This document shows positions 8,059 to 18,458 of a DNA stretch of 64,000 bases, piece by piece. The number at the start of each line of letters is the position of its first letter. Position 1 is the first letter of the stretch. The notes below the pieces were generated by a model, which was given only the letters and a program-made list of their open reading frames with translations, did no database searches and had not been told where the DNA came from. A program made the position numbers and the translations under genes. Source of the DNA: Streptococcus salivarius (lineage in GTDB: Bacteria; Bacillota; Bacilli; Lactobacillales; Streptococcaceae); contig NZ_CP015283.1 in the NCBI RefSeq assembly GCF_002094975.1, positions 1,907,501 through 1,971,500 of the forward strand, written 5' to 3'.

Positions 8059-9492
8059 TTAGTAGTTTGCGATATCAAATACTGTTGATTTCACACGAGT
8101 CATAGCTTCGATAGAGTATTTCACACCTTGAGTTCCGGCACCAGATCCTTTAACACCAAGGAATGGGAAGTTATCTGTACCACGTTGTGTTTTGTTGTTG
8201 ATGTGAACTGTACCAACTTCAAGTTGTTCAGCAATTGCAAATGCACGTGGGTAGTCTTGAGTGAAGACTGCACCTTGAAGACCAAATTCAGATTCGTTAG
8301 AAATCTTGATTGCTTCTTCAACTGAAGATACACGGATGAATGGCAATACTGGACCAAATGGTTCTTCCCAAGCAAGACGCATGTCAGTTGTTACATGATC
8401 AAAGACAGCTGGGTAGATAAGGTTACCTTCACGTTTCAATTCAGTTTTAGCAGTAGCACCTTGTTCAACGGCATCATCAATCAAACCTTGAACGAAGTCA
8501 GCTGCTTTTGTATCGATAAGTGGTGTAACGCTTGCACTTTCTTCAGGCATACCAACAGTGATATTACCTACCAAAGCAGTTACTTTTTCTACCAATTCAT
8601 CTGCAACACTATCCATTACAAGAACACGTTTGATAGCTGTACAACGTTGACCTGAATAGTCAAAGGCACCAGCAACAATGTTTTTAGCAGTCAAGTCAAG
8701 ATCAGCATCTTCAAGAACGATAGCGGCATCTTTACCACCAAGTTCAAGCATGATTGGACGCATAGCTGCCAAACGACCGATATTTTCACCAACTGGTGTT
8801 GAACCTGTGAAGTTGATGAAATCAACTGCTTTGTGTTCAACGATATAGTCACCGATAACAGAACCACGACCAGTGATAGAGTTCAAGACACCTGCAGGGA
8901 TACCAGCTTCAACAAATGCTTCAACCAAAAGAAGACCTGAGATAGAACCTTGTGTTGGTGGTTTGAAGGCAACAACGTCACCAGCAATCAAGGCAGGAGC
9001 AATTTTAGAACCAGCCAAGTTTACTGGGTAGTTAAATGGAGAGATAGCAAGGACAAGACCTACTGGTTCGCGACGAACAACAGCGATTTTTTTCTTGCTA
9101 CCTGCGTCAAATGAACCACCTTCAAGTACTTCACCTTCCAAACGCAAACCTTCTTCAGCTGCATAGTGGATGATTTCAGCAGTACGAACAACTTCACCGA
9201 TTGCAGATTTCAAACCTTTAGAGATTTCTTTAGAAAGAACTTGACCGATTTTTTCTGCATCACGTTCCAAGATATCTGCTGCTTTATGAAGGTAAGCTGC
9301 ACGTTCAGCATATGAAAGTGCACGCCATGCTGGAAGTGCTGCTTTAGCTGCTGCGTAGACTTCGTCTACTTCAGCTTGGCTCATCGCTGGAACTGATCCA
9401 AGTTCCTCACCGTTTGCAGGTGCGTAGATAGTAATTTCGTTTTCAGATGTTTTCCACTCACCATTGACATAGTTTTTGTATTGTTTAGCCAA
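8059..9492 (-). CDS. gapN: NADP-dependent non-phosphorylating glyceraldehyde-3-phosphate dehydrogenase
   Basis: A 477-residue aldehyde dehydrogenase-fold enzyme that oxidises glyceraldehyde 3-phosphate to 3-phosphoglycerate while reducing NADP. In streptococci, which lack a full oxidative pentose route, it is a main NADPH source. It starts MAKQYKNYVNGEWK, nearly the same as characterised streptococcal GapN (475 residues). Catalytic Glu250 lies in LELGGKD and catalytic Cys284 in SGQRCTAIKRV. A good ribosome binding site (AAAGGAG) precedes the ATG. It is monocistronic, with its own promoter and terminator. An IS30 element sits just upstream of the promoter but leaves the predicted -35 intact. 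Confidence 0.97.
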   Translation of the reverse strand: MAKQYKNYVNGEWKTSENEITIYAPANGEELGSVPAMSQAEVDEVYAAAKAALPAWRALSYAERAAYLHKAADILERDAEKIGQVLSKEISKGLKSAIGEVVRTAEIIHYAAEEGLRLEGEVLEGGSFDAGSKKKIAVVRREPVGLVLAISPFNYPVNLAGSKIAPALIAGDVVAFKPPTQGSISGLLLVEAFVEAGIPAGVLNSITGRGSVIGDYIVEHKAVDFINFTGSTPVGENIGRLAAMRPIMLELGGKDAAIVLEDADLDLTAKNIVAGAFDYSGQRCTAIKRVLVMDSVADELVEKVTALVGNITVGMPEESASVTPLIDTKAADFVQGLIDDAVEQGATAKTELKREGNLIYPAVFDHVTTDMRLAWEEPFGPVLPFIRVSSVEEAIKISNESEFGLQGAVFTQDYPRAFAIAEQLEVGTVHINNKTQRGTDNFPFLGVKGSGAGTQGVKYSIEAMTRVKSTVFDIANY

Positions 9493-9524
9493 GATAGTAA
9501 CTCCTTTTATCTATTATAAGACCT

Positions 9525-9553
9525 ATTTTATCATTTTTTTAGAAATAATCCAA
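9525..9553 (-). promoter_or_regulatory. gapN promoter
   Basis: Minus strand: -35 TTGGAT (9548-9553), 17-bp spacer, -10 TAAAAT (9525-9530), 33 bp before the ATG. The nearby IS30 end lies about 46 bp farther upstream. Confidence 0.5.
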
Positions 9554-9586
9554 GATTTAAACGAGAATTATTCAGAAAATTTTGAC

Positions 9587-10773
9587 AAAAAATAGTTTGC
9601 CCTATTGTAAAATGAAGTGCAACACAAAAGACATGTTCATCTGATATACTAGAGTTGCGAAAAACAGTATAAAGGAAGATGAACATGTCCACTAATTATT
9701 CTACCACAAATCAATCATACAAGCACTTATCTGAAGCTGAGCGAGGGGAAATTGAAGCTTATTTAAGCGTAGGACTCAAACCTGCTGAGATTGCTCGTAG
9801 ACTAGGGAGAAATCGCTCTACTATTACTCGTGAAATTAATCGTGGTTCCATAACACAAGTGAAAAAAGTAAATGGGCAAAAGGTCTATTACCAACACTAT
9901 TATGCAGATGCTGCTCATAACCGTTATCGTCATGCTAGAGAAGCCAGCTATTATTTGAAACTGGATTCCGTATCGGATGACTTTCTGAGAGCATTTACAG
10001 AAGCAATGAGAGAGAAACCAAGGGTGCATAGCGTGGATACCTTTGTTCATACCTATAGACTCCAACATGTAGATGCAGTTGTTCCTTCAACCAAGACGCT
10101 CTATAACTATATCCATCAAGGATTGTTAGAGATTAAGGTCATTGATTTGCCAAGAGCAGTGCGGATCCGTAAGAAATTTACCAAGCGCCCCTCTACCAAG
10201 AAACATCTAGGAAAGTCAATTGAAGAAAGGCCAGAAGAAATCAATAATCGTTCCCGTTTTGGAGATTGGGAAATCGATTCTGTTCTGGGTGGAAAGACAA
10301 TAGGAGAACCTTCTATTCTAACCTTGGTAGAACGACAAACACGCTATGCTGTCACAAAGAAACTCGTGGAAAAGAAAGCAGAGTATGTCAATCAAGCAGT
10401 CTTAGAGTGTATGAAACTTTATCCCATTAAGTCCATAACTGCAGATAATGGAAACGAATTTTCATCATTGAGTAAGATAGAGGGATTAGATGTTTATTTT
10501 GCACATGCCTATTCATCTTATGAACGAGGTACAAATGAGAATTTCAATGGACTACTAAGAGAGTTCATTCCGAAGGGGTGTTCGTTAAAAGAACTAAATC
10601 AGAATCTTTTAGAGGACTATACAAAGGCTATCAATGAAAGACCTAGACGAATTCATGGCTATCAGTCCGCAAAAAAGCTGTTTGAGCTAACTCAAACAGC
10701 TTGAAAGATACTCACTTAATCAGAGGAACATCTTTGTTGCACTTGACTTGACAATTAGGGCAAAAAATAGTTT
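9587..10773 (+). mobile_element. IS30-family insertion sequence with terminal inverted repeats and 12-bp flanking repeats
   Basis: The element proper is about 9599-10761 (1.16 kb). Imperfect inverted repeats of 26-27 bp mark its ends: both begin GCCCTA, share TTGT and end AAGTGCAACA (9615-9624 and, inverted, 10735-10744). Immediately outside each end is the same 12 bp, AAAAAATAGTTT (9587-9598 and 10762-10773), which looks like a target duplication and is longer than the 2-3 bp usual for IS30. It carries one intact transposase gene. It lies between ptsI and gapN and breaks neither. It resembles streptococcal IS1139/IS1239-type elements. Confidence 0.85.
9679..10704 (+). CDS. IS30-family transposase, apparently intact
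   Basis: A 341-residue DDE transposase. The N-terminal helix-turn-helix reads LSEAERGEIEAYLSVG and IARRLGRNRSTITREI (about residues 17-55), the IS30 signature. The catalytic triad is visible as Asp in FGDWEIDSVLG (about 196), Asp in ITADNGNEF (about 255) and Glu in YERGTNENFNGLLREF (about 289), with the family's GTNEN..N..LR pattern. The gene is full length without frameshift, so the element may still be active. A ribosome binding site (AAAGGAAG) precedes the ATG; a second ATG two codons in is an alternative start. Confidence 0.95.
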   Translation: MNMSTNYSTTNQSYKHLSEAERGEIEAYLSVGLKPAEIARRLGRNRSTITREINRGSITQVKKVNGQKVYYQHYYADAAHNRYRHAREASYYLKLDSVSDDFLRAFTEAMREKPRVHSVDTFVHTYRLQHVDAVVPSTKTLYNYIHQGLLEIKVIDLPRAVRIRKKFTKRPSTKKHLGKSIEERPEEINNRSRFGDWEIDSVLGGKTIGEPSILTLVERQTRYAVTKKLVEKKAEYVNQAVLECMKLYPIKSITADNGNEFSSLSKIEGLDVYFAHAYSSYERGTNENFNGLLREFIPKGCSLKELNQNLLEDYTKAINERPRRIHGYQSAKKLFELTQTA

Positions 10774-10851
10774 TAATTATTAACCTAGGTTAGCCGTATT
10801 CTACTCCTAACCAATGAATGAGTCAATTATTTTGTCTCTGTTTAGTTATAA

Positions 10852-10881
10852 AAAAAGTGAAAGCCTAGGCCTCCACTTTTT
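10852..10881 (-). terminator. Rho-independent terminator of ptsHI
   Basis: Minus strand: AAAAAGTG ... CACTTTTTTT with an inner GGCCTAGGC dyad, five bases after the ptsI stop codon. Confidence 0.75.
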
Positions 10882-10885
10882 ATGA

Positions 10886-12619
10886 TTAGTCTACGTTAAC
10901 GTATTCTTTTGAAAGTTCAAGAACTTCTTCCATTGTTGAACATTCAGTAAGCGCACGGTTAGCATATTCTTCCATTTTAGCTGTGTCAAGTTTCTTCATC
11001 AAGCTACGTGTACGAAGAACAGATGTCGCTGACATTGAGAACTCATCCAAGCCCATTCCGACAAGAAGTGGAACAGCAGTTTGGTCACCGGCCATTTCAC
11101 CACACATACCAGCCCATTTACCTTCAGCGTGAGCCGCTTTGATAACATTGTTAATCAAACGAAGGATTGATGGGTTATATGGTTGGTAAAGGTATGAAAC
11201 TTGTTCGTTCATACGGTCAGCAGCCATAGTGTATTGGATAAGGTCGTTTGTACCAATTGAGAAGAAATCAACTTCTTTAGCAAATTGGTCAGCAAGCATA
11301 GCTGCAGCAGGGATTTCAATCATGATACCTACTTCGATATCGTCTGCAACGGCAACACCTTCAGCAACCAATTTAGCTTTTTCTTCTTCAAGAATACCTT
11401 TAGCAGTACGGAACTCAGTCAACAAAGCAACCATTGGGAACATGATACGCAATTTACCGTGAACAGATGCACGAAGCAAGGCACGCAATTGTGTACGGAA
11501 CATTTGGTTACCAGTTTCAGAGATAGAAATACGCAAAGCACGGTAACCCAAGAATGGGTTCATTTCTTTAGGAAGATCGAAGTAAGGGAGTTCTTTATCC
11601 CCACCGATATCCATTGTACGAACGACAACAGGTTTACCGTTCATACCTTCAAGAACTGCTTTGTATGCTTCATATTGGTCATCTTCAGTTGGGAAGTCTT
11701 GAGAATCCATATACAAGAATTCCGTACGATAAAGACCAACTGCTTCTGCACCGTTATCATTTACACCTTCAACGTCTTTAGGTGTACCGATGTTAGCAGC
11801 CAATTCGAAATGTTTTCCATCAGCAGTAACTGTTTGAGCATCTTTAAGGAGAGCCCATTCAGCTTTTTGTTTAGCGTAAGCTTCACCAGCTGCTTTAAAC
11901 TCAGCAATTTGCTCTTCAGTTGGGTTGATAACAACTTCACCAGTAATACCTGAAACCGCCAAAATGTCGCCATCTTTGACAAGTTCTGTGATGTTATTTG
12001 TACCAAGAACGGCTGCGATTTCAAGTGTACGAGCCATGATTGCAGAGTGACTTGTACGTCCACCGATATTAGTAACAAAAGCTTTTACGTACTTTTTGTT
12101 CAACTGAGCTGTATCAGATGGTGTCAAGTCATGAGCAACAACGATTGATTCTTCGTTGATTGTTGCTGGGTTAGGCAATTTTTTACCAAGCAAGTTAGCA
12201 AGCACACGTTTTGTAACGTCACGAATATCCGCTGCACGTTCTTGCATGTATGGGTTGTCTTCCATACCTTCAAAAATAGCGATAAACATGTCTGTTACTT
12301 CTGTCAAAGCAGCTTCAGCATTAACTTGTTTAGCACGGATAGTTTCTTTAATTTGACCAGTCATTTCTGGGTCAGCAAGAACCATCAAGTGAGCATCAAA
12401 AACGGCTGCCGCTTCTTCACCAAGGCTTTCAACTGCTTTTTCACGGATAACAGAAAGCTCGTCTTGTGACGCCGCTAGAGCAGCATCTAGACGAGCCTCT
12501 TCTGCACTTGTATCTTCAACTGTTACAGTTTCAAATGACAAGTCCGGTTGAACAAGCAGATATGCCTTAGCAACTGCAACACCATCAGATGCTGCGATTC
12601 CTTTAAGCATTTCTGTCAT
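10886..12619 (-). CDS. ptsI: phosphotransferase system enzyme I
   Basis: A 577-residue general PTS protein that takes phosphate from phosphoenolpyruvate and passes it to HPr for uptake of many sugars. The phosphorylated His191 lies in [18 protein letters not shown]; the C-terminal PEP-binding barrel has [10 protein letters not shown] and GMCGEMAGD with the conserved Cys. Length matches streptococcal EI (577). It begins 4 bp after the ptsH stop and shares its promoter. Soluble, cytoplasmic. Confidence 0.98.
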
Positions 12620-12623
12620 ATTC

Positions 12624-12887
12624 TTATGCCAATCCTTCTTTTGTCATTGTTTCTGCGATTGCTACGATTGCGTCATCAGCATCAGCACCTTCTGCAGAGA
12701 TAGTTACGTCAGCACCTTGACCAACACCAAGGCTCATAACACCCATGATAGATTTAAGGTTAACTGCTTTACCTTTGTAGTCAAGAGTGATATCTGAAGC
12801 AAATTTGCTAGCTGTTTGAACAAGCAAAGTAGCTGGACGTGCGTGGATACCTGTTTCTGCAACAATGTGGAAATCTTTAGAAGCCAT
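12624..12887 (-). CDS. ptsH: phosphocarrier protein HPr
   Basis: An 87-residue HPr. The catalytic phosphorylation site His15 lies in [10 protein letters not shown] and the regulatory Ser46 in [11 protein letters not shown]. HPr carries phosphate from enzyme I to sugar-specific EIIA domains; when phosphorylated on Ser46 by HPr kinase it acts as CcpA corepressor in low-GC Gram-positives. The ribosome binding site AAGGAGAA is close to consensus. It is followed at 4 bp by ptsI. Confidence 0.98.
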
Positions 12888-12920
12888 AATGGATTCTCCT
12901 TCTTCATTTGGAATATTTGA

Positions 12921-12935
12921 GTTATCAATGATAAC
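12921..12935. promoter_or_regulatory. dyad in the ptsH leader
   Basis: GTTATCAATGATAAC is a perfect inverted repeat (7-bp arms around one base), 15 bp downstream of the -10 and 33 bp before the ptsH ATG. Its position suits an operator; the binding factor is unknown. Confidence 0.4.
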
Positions 12936-12949
12936 CCTTACAATTTAGA

Positions 12950-12978
12950 ATTATAACATAGCTAATTGAGATTATCAA
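12950..12978 (-). promoter_or_regulatory. ptsHI promoter
   Basis: Minus strand: -35 TTGATA (12973-12978), exactly 17 bp, extended -10 TGTTATAAT (hexamer 12950-12955). This is one of the strongest promoters in the window, as expected for a highly expressed operon. No convincing cre site was found near it. Confidence 0.8.
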
Positions 12979-13148
12979 GGTTAAAACGTACTTTCTACAA
13001 GTTTTTCGAAAGCTTGTCTCTCATTTTACTGGTCATTTTCATTTTTCAAAACATAAGCAAATACTAGTCTCTAGTTATTTACAACATTTTCAGAAAATTT
13101 CTTTCATGGTGTTTTCAATCGTTAATTTTCATTTTCGAGCAAAAACAA

Positions 13149-14324
13149 TCACATAATTGAAAGAATTTGATTGCTAAAGGCACTCGTTGAATAAGCTTGT
13201 TTCCCAAATGCTAAGTCAGCTGTAAAGATATCAGCTTTAAATGTCTTCTCAATAGCACTTGTAATCAGTTGAGCTGCCTCAGTCCAACCAATATAATCTA
13301 GAAGCATGCAGCCAGATAATAAAACTGAGCAAGGATTAGCCTTATCTTGATCTGCAATATCCGGAGCTGTTCCATGTGTTGCTTCAAAAATAGCATGGCC
13401 TGTTTGATAGTTAATGTTGGCTCCAGGGGAGATGCCGATACCACCAACTTGTGCAGCCAAGGCATCACTGGCATAATCACCATTCAAGTTGGTTAAGGCA
13501 ACAACATCAAATTTTTCTGGATTTAAAAGAATCTGTTGGAGAAAGTTATCAGCGATTATATCATTAATCTCTAAACGACCAGCCAGCAATTCTTCTTTAT
13601 AGTCTTCCTGAGCTACTTCATAACCCCATTTACGGAAGCCACCTTCTGTGAATTTTTGAATATTCCCTTTATGAACCAATGTCACTTTCTTTAGATTGTT
13701 CTTGAGAGCATAGTCGATAGCAGAGCGAATGAGACGTTTACTTCCTTCTATTGAAATTGGCTTAATTCCGATACTACTTGACTCTGGGAAGCGAATTTTA
13801 TTAACATTCATTTCTGTCTGGAGAAACTCAATCACGCGCTTGACATCTGCCGTTCCTGCTTCCCATTCAATCCCAGCATAAATATCTTCGGTATTTTCAC
13901 GGAAGATAGTAATATTTGTTTTTTCTGGTTCCTTAAGTGGACTTGCTACTCCGTCAAAGTAACGAACAGGTCTAACACAAGCGTAGAGATCAAGTTCTTG
14001 ACGTAATGCTACATTTAATGAACGGATACCACCACCTACTGGCGTCTCAAGCGGTCCCTTAATAGCTACTAAACTTTCTCGAATAGCTTCCAAAGTTTCT
14101 TTCGGCAACCATTCACCTGTTTTGTCATAAGCCTTCTTACCGGCTAGAAGCTCTTGCCATTCAATATGACGCTTTCCTTCATAGGCTACTTCTACTGCTT
14201 TATCAAAGATTGCTTGGGCATTCTTCCAGATATCATGTCCAACACCATCGCCTTCAATAAAAGGGATAATTGGACGATCAGAAACTTGAAGCTGTCCATT
14301 TTTCATTACGATTTTTTCTGCCAT
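13149..14324 (-). CDS. icd: isocitrate dehydrogenase (NADP-type)
   Basis: A 391-residue decarboxylating isocitrate dehydrogenase converting isocitrate to 2-oxoglutarate, the carbon skeleton for glutamate. Visible features are [12 protein letters not shown] near the N-terminus, the substrate loop around [17 protein letters not shown], the [15 protein letters not shown] segment and [14 protein letters not shown]. It is the last gene of an acnA-citZ-icd operon, starting 13 bp after citZ. With PEP carboxylase at 46 kb these make an oxidative branch from oxaloacetate to 2-oxoglutarate; a full TCA cycle is not expected in streptococci. Confidence 0.95.
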   Translation of the reverse strand: MAEKIVMKNGQLQVSDRPIIPFIEGDGVGHDIWKNAQAIFDKAVEVAYEGKRHIEWQELLAGKKAYDKTGEWLPKETLEAIRESLVAIKGPLETPVGGGIRSLNVALRQELDLYACVRPVRYFDGVASPLKEPEKTNITIFRENTEDIYAGIEWEAGTADVKRVIEFLQTEMNVNKIRFPESSSIGIKPISIEGSKRLIRSAIDYALKNNLKKVTLVHKGNIQKFTEGGFRKWGYEVAQEDYKEELLAGRLEINDIIADNFLQQILLNPEKFDVVALTNLNGDYASDALAAQVGGIGISPGANINYQTGHAIFEATHGTAPDIADQDKANPCSVLLSGCMLLDYIGWTEAAQLITSAIEKTFKADIFTADLAFGKQAYSTSAFSNQILSIM

Positions 14325-14337
14325 ATAGCTTTCCTCC

Positions 14338-15462
14338 CTAGCGTTTTTCTAAAGGAATATACGTCATATTTTCTTGTCCGATGTATTGTGAGCGTGGACG
14401 AATCAATTTGTTATTTTTTTGTTGCTCTTGAATATGAGCAATCCAGCCGGCAACACGACTCATAGCAAAGATAAGTGTGAAGATATCGCTGTCAATTCCT
14501 AGAGTATGATATACAGTGGCTGAATAGAAGTCCACATTGGGAATCAATCCCTTCTTTTCTTTCATGAATTCTTCAATTTCTTGAGACATGTTAAAGAATT
14601 CTTCATTCTCAGTACCCTCTGTCAACTTTTTAGCCATATCTCTTAAGAAAATTTCACGAGGGTCCTGTTTCTTGTATACACGGTGTCCAAATCCCATGAT
14701 TTTCTCTTTAGAGTCAAGTTTTTCCTGCAAGTAAGCATTAACATCACCAGATTCACGGATTTCTTTAAGCATATCAAAGACGCGTTCATTAGCTCCACCA
14801 TGCAAGGGACCTTTTAGAGCACCAATAGCTGTTGTGACACAAGAATAGATATCTGTCAGAGTCGAGGCACAAACACGCGCTGCAAAAGTTGAGGCATTCA
14901 ACTCATGATCAGCATGAAGAATTAAAGCCTTATTCATAGCTTCAATTTCAATTTCAGAAGGTTCAACACCATTCAGCATGTAGAGAAAATTAGCCGCAAA
15001 ACCTAAATCTTCTCTTGGTTTGAGGGGCATTTTACCAGTACGTAAGCGTGCAAAAGTCGTAATAATTGTAGGCAATTTAGCCATCAATTCAATACTTTGC
15101 TGATAAATTGCCTCCATGGATCTTTCCTCGGCGTCCACATTGTAAACCCCAAGAAGGGAGACTGTTGAACGTAAAACACTCATTGGGTGCAAATGGGGAC
15201 GAGATTGGATAAGAATGCATTGCTCAACAGCATCAGAAATATCATAGTTCTTACGCAACTCAGCTTCAAAATACTTGAGTTCCATTTGCGTAGGAAGATG
15301 ACCATTCCACAAGAGATAAATCACTTCCTCAAAAGACGCTTTATTATCCATAAACTCGGAAATATCATATCCCGAATACGATAAATGATCATCAATAATA
15401 GATGAAATCCTAGTATTACAGGCAATCATGTCCTTAAGTCCATTAATTTCAACTGTTGTCAT
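14338..15462 (-). CDS. citZ: citrate synthase
   Basis: A 374-residue type II-like citrate synthase condensing oxaloacetate and acetyl-CoA. Family motifs are [18 protein letters not shown] (catalytic His region), [28 protein letters not shown] (substrate-binding His and Arg) and the C-terminal [12 protein letters not shown]. It starts one base after the acnA stop and is followed by icd, so the three enzymes are translated from one message. Confidence 0.95.
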   Translation of the reverse strand: MTTVEINGLKDMIACNTRISSIIDDHLSYSGYDISEFMDNKASFEEVIYLLWNGHLPTQMELKYFEAELRKNYDISDAVEQCILIQSRPHLHPMSVLRSTVSLLGVYNVDAEERSMEAIYQQSIELMAKLPTIITTFARLRTGKMPLKPREDLGFAANFLYMLNGVEPSEIEIEAMNKALILHADHELNASTFAARVCASTLTDIYSCVTTAIGALKGPLHGGANERVFDMLKEIRESGDVNAYLQEKLDSKEKIMGFGHRVYKKQDPREIFLRDMAKKLTEGTENEEFFNMSQEIEEFMKEKKGLIPNVDFYSATVYHTLGIDSDIFTLIFAMSRVAGWIAHIQEQQKNNKLIRPRSQYIGQENMTYIPLEKR

Positions 15463-15463
15463 A

Positions 15464-18127
15464 TTAGGCTCCCTTCAATTTTTTTCTTACAACCATTGGC
15501 AAGATACCACCATTTTTATAGTAGCGAATATCAGCATCTGCATCAAAGCGTACCAAAGCTTTAAAAGTTTTGGTTTGTTCAGGTGTTGAAGCTGTAACGG
15601 TGATAACATCATGGACACCTGGATTTTCTGAAAGGTCAAAGCTAAAGGTCTCATGTCCTGTCAATCCAAGACTTTCAGCATTTTCTCCTTCCATAAATTG
15701 GACTGGTAAAATCCCCATCATAACGAGATTTGAACGGTGAATACGCTCAAAACTCTCAGCAAGCACTACTTTTACACCAAGAAGATTAGCACCTTTAGCC
15801 GCCCAGTCACGACTTGAGCCCATACCATAATCCTTACCGGCAATTACAAGCGTATCTTGATTAGCTTCTTTATATTTCATAGCAGCATCGTATATAGGTA
15901 GAATGTCACCATCATATTTAGTATATCCACCAATTTTTCCATCTGCTAACTCATTCTTGATACGAATATTAGCAAAGGTTCCTCGCATCATGACTTCGTG
16001 ATTTCCACGACGGCTACCATAAGAATTGAATTCTTGATAATCAACACCATTCTCAGTCAAATAACGAGCTGCTGGACTATTTCTGGCAATATTGCCTGCT
16101 GGAGAAATATGGTCTGTTGTTACCGTATCTCCGAATTTAGCCAAAACCTTCAAATCTTTCAATGGTTCAATGCTCAAATCATCTCCTAAAGCATCAAAAT
16201 AAGGTGGGTTTTGAATATAGGTAGAGTTTTGATTCCATTTATAATTTTGACTTTGTTCAGTAGGAATGGCATTCCACTTCTCGCTATCAGAAAAGACATT
16301 AGCATATTCATCTTGGAAAAGTTGACGAGTGACGTATTTATCAACATAAGTCTCAATTTCTTCACGAGATGGCATAACATCCTCTAAATAAACAGCTTGA
16401 CCATTGTCGTCAAAACCTAAAGGTTCAGTTGTCAAATCAATATTCGTGTTACCAGCTAAGGCATAAGCAACAACCAATGGTGGGCTAGCCAAGAAATTCG
16501 CTTTAACAAGTGGATTAATACGCCCTTCAAAATTACGATTTCCTGACAAAACAGCACTCGCTAATAAATCAGTGTCTACAATAGCCTTAGCCACCTCAGG
16601 ACGTAAGTCTCCTGAGTTCCCAATACAGGTTGTGCAACCGTAACCTACCAAGTTAAAGCCAAGCTTATCTAGATAGGTTTGCAAGCCTGAAGCTTTGAGA
16701 TAACCAGTAACAACCTTAGAACCTGGTGCCAAAGATGTCTTCACTGTTGGAGATACTTTTAATCCTTTCTCAACCGCTTTTTTAGCTAAAAGACCGGCTG
16801 CCATAAGAACGTAAGGATTTGAAGTATTGGTACATGATGTGATAGCTGCAATGGCCACATGACCTGTTTGAATTGTTTCTGAATGATCCTCAAAGTCAAC
16901 GTTTGCAGTTTTTGCTAGCTCTTCCTTATCCAAACCAAAACCACGGACACCAGCTTCTCGTACCACTGCATCTTGAAATTCTTGCTTAGCATCTGATAAG
17001 AGAATCAAATCCTGTGGACGTTTAGGACCTGAGATAGAAGGTTTAATGGATGACAAATCAATTTCAACAATCTTAGTATACTTGGCTTCTTTACTTGGAT
17101 CATAGAAAAGATGATTGGCTTTTGTATAGGCTTCAGTGACTTGGATGTGTTCCTCATCACGGTTAGTTAAACGCATGTAGTTAAGAGTCTCGTCATCAAT
17201 AGGAAAATAACCACAGGTCGCTCCATATTCTGGTGCCATATTAGCGACTGTAGCACGGTCAGCTAGAGACAAACTCTTCAAGCCAGGTCCAAAGTACTCA
17301 ACAAATTTACCAACCACATTTTCAGAACGAAGTACCTGAGTAATCTTGAGAGCCAAATCTGTTGCTGTAGCAATTTTAGGCAACTCTCCCGTCAGATGTA
17401 CACCAATGACCTCTGGAATTGGGAAATAAGATGCTTCACCGAGCATAGCTGCTTCAGCTTCAATACCGCCAACACCCCAACCAAGAACGCCAATACCATT
17501 AATCATAGTTGTATGACTATCAGTACCAAACATAGAGTCAGGATATAGGAGCCCATCATTTTCAATAATAACATCACTCAAAAATTCAATATTAACCTGA
17601 TGAATAATCCCTGTAGCTGGTGGAACAGCACGGTAATTTTCAAAAGACTGTTCGGCCCACTTTAGAAATTCATAGCGCTCGTTATTACGTTTAAACTCTA
17701 GATTAATGTTATCTTCAAGAGCAGTATCACATCCGTATGAATCCACTTGGACAGAGTGGTCAATAACCAAATCCACTGGAATCTCAGGGTTAATAAATTC
17801 GGCTTTACCACCATTAGCCACTATAGCATCACGCATTGAAGCTAAATCAACAACAACAGGAACTCCTGTAAAATCTTGTAAGATAACACGACTTGGTTTA
17901 AAAGGCACTTCGGAAACTGTCGGAAAATTCGGAAATTTCATCAGGTCAGAAATGTGAGATTCCTTAACATCGACGCCATCTTTTTTTCGGAGGAGACTTT
18001 CAAGTAGTATTCGAATGGTATAAGGTAGTTCTCCGACCTTAACATCATGAGATTTTGCTGCTTTTTCGAGATCATAGAAAGAGAATGTCTTACCATTTAC
18101 AGTTAGATTTGAACAGTATTCTTGCAT
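15464..18127 (-). CDS. acnA: aconitate hydratase
   Basis: An 887-residue aconitase A isomerising citrate to isocitrate through cis-aconitate with a [4Fe-4S] cluster. Cluster Cys ligands are in TSCTNTSNP (about residue 433) and [11 protein letters not shown] (about 500). [21 protein letters not shown] and the swivel-domain [16 protein letters not shown] are also diagnostic. Full length for the family. It heads the acnA-citZ-icd operon behind a GGAGG ribosome binding site. Its promoter lies in the region shared with the divergent nrdH gene. Confidence 0.96.
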   Translation of the reverse strand: MQEYCSNLTVNGKTFSFYDLEKAAKSHDVKVGELPYTIRILLESLLRKKDGVDVKESHISDLMKFPNFPTVSEVPFKPSRVILQDFTGVPVVVDLASMRDAIVANGGKAEFINPEIPVDLVIDHSVQVDSYGCDTALEDNINLEFKRNNERYEFLKWAEQSFENYRAVPPATGIIHQVNIEFLSDVIIENDGLLYPDSMFGTDSHTTMINGIGVLGWGVGGIEAEAAMLGEASYFPIPEVIGVHLTGELPKIATATDLALKITQVLRSENVVGKFVEYFGPGLKSLSLADRATVANMAPEYGATCGYFPIDDETLNYMRLTNRDEEHIQVTEAYTKANHLFYDPSKEAKYTKIVEIDLSSIKPSISGPKRPQDLILLSDAKQEFQDAVVREAGVRGFGLDKEELAKTANVDFEDHSETIQTGHVAIAAITSCTNTSNPYVLMAAGLLAKKAVEKGLKVSPTVKTSLAPGSKVVTGYLKASGLQTYLDKLGFNLVGYGCTTCIGNSGDLRPEVAKAIVDTDLLASAVLSGNRNFEGRINPLVKANFLASPPLVVAYALAGNTNIDLTTEPLGFDDNGQAVYLEDVMPSREEIETYVDKYVTRQLFQDEYANVFSDSEKWNAIPTEQSQNYKWNQNSTYIQNPPYFDALGDDLSIEPLKDLKVLAKFGDTVTTDHISPAGNIARNSPAARYLTENGVDYQEFNSYGSRRGNHEVMMRGTFANIRIKNELADGKIGGYTKYDGDILPIYDAAMKYKEANQDTLVIAGKDYGMGSSRDWAAKGANLLGVKVVLAESFERIHRSNLVMMGILPVQFMEGENAESLGLTGHETFSFDLSENPGVHDVITVTASTPEQTKTFKALVRFDADADIRYYKNGGILPMVVRKKLKGA

Positions 18128-18159
18128 ACTTGAACCTCCATTAGTTAAAAATTTTCTTT

Positions 18160-18188
18160 ATTCTACACTGTTTTTTTTGAAAAAACAA
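18160..18188 (-). promoter_or_regulatory. acnA-citZ-icd promoter
   Basis: Minus strand: -35 TTGTTT (18183-18188), 17-bp spacer, -10 TAGAAT (18160-18165), 32 bp before the acnA ATG. Confidence 0.5.
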
Positions 18189-18205
18189 ATAGAATTGGCA
18201 TTTTG

Positions 18206-18224
18206 ATGTTATATTATATAACAT
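18206..18224. promoter_or_regulatory. 19-bp perfect palindrome upstream of acnA
   Basis: ATGTTATATTATATAACAT is a 9-bp perfect inverted repeat around one base. It lies 17 bp upstream of the acnA -35 and about 80 bp from the nearest NrdR-type box, so it looks like a regulator site for the acnA operon. The regulator is unknown. Confidence 0.5.
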
Positions 18225-18303
18225 GCATAGTTAGATATTTCTTTTTTCGTCATTTCCATATACAAATCCTATTTAATTTAGGAAACTTAAAAAAGCCTTT
18301 AAA

Positions 18304-18351
18304 ACACAAGATATAGGGTTGTGTTTCAATACTAAACACAAAATATTGTAT
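18304..18351 (+). promoter_or_regulatory. two NrdR-type boxes upstream of nrdH
   Basis: ACACAAGATATAGGGT (18304-18319) and ACACAAAATATTGTAT (18336-18351) match the known NrdR box pattern (ACAC-A/T-ATATAT-A/T-GTGT) at about 14 and 13 of 16 positions. Their starts are 32 bp apart, three helical turns, which is the usual spacing of NrdR box pairs. They lie directly upstream of the nrdH promoter. Confidence 0.8.
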
Positions 18352-18369
18352 TTCCTTGAGATATTTAGC

Positions 18370-18398
18370 TTGATTTTTCCCAATATTTTGGGTATTCT
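18370..18398 (+). promoter_or_regulatory. nrdH promoter
   Basis: -35 TTGATT (18370-18375), 17-bp spacer, -10 TATTCT (18393-18398). The spacer contains the dyad CCCAA-TATT-TTGGG. The leader then forms a hairpin AAGTGGC/GCCACTT (18412-18430) before the ribosome binding site. Confidence 0.6.
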
Positions 18399-18458
18399 AT
18401 TAGAGTCGAAAAAGTGGCTCTTGGCCACTTAAAATCTTTTTATAAAGGAGTATTTGCA

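Noticed and set aside
11285..11953. A 222-residue plus-strand ORF
   Set aside because: Entirely antisense to ptsI; Cys/Phe/Ser-rich composition is typical of a reverse-complement shadow.
13063..13075. ACTAGTCTCTAGT dyad after icd as a terminator
   Set aside because: Short stem and no T-run on the minus strand; no convincing icd terminator was found.
12888..13148. Possible cre (CcpA) site near ptsH
   Set aside because: Sequences around GAAAGTACGTTTTAAC resemble a cre only weakly and lack the central symmetry.
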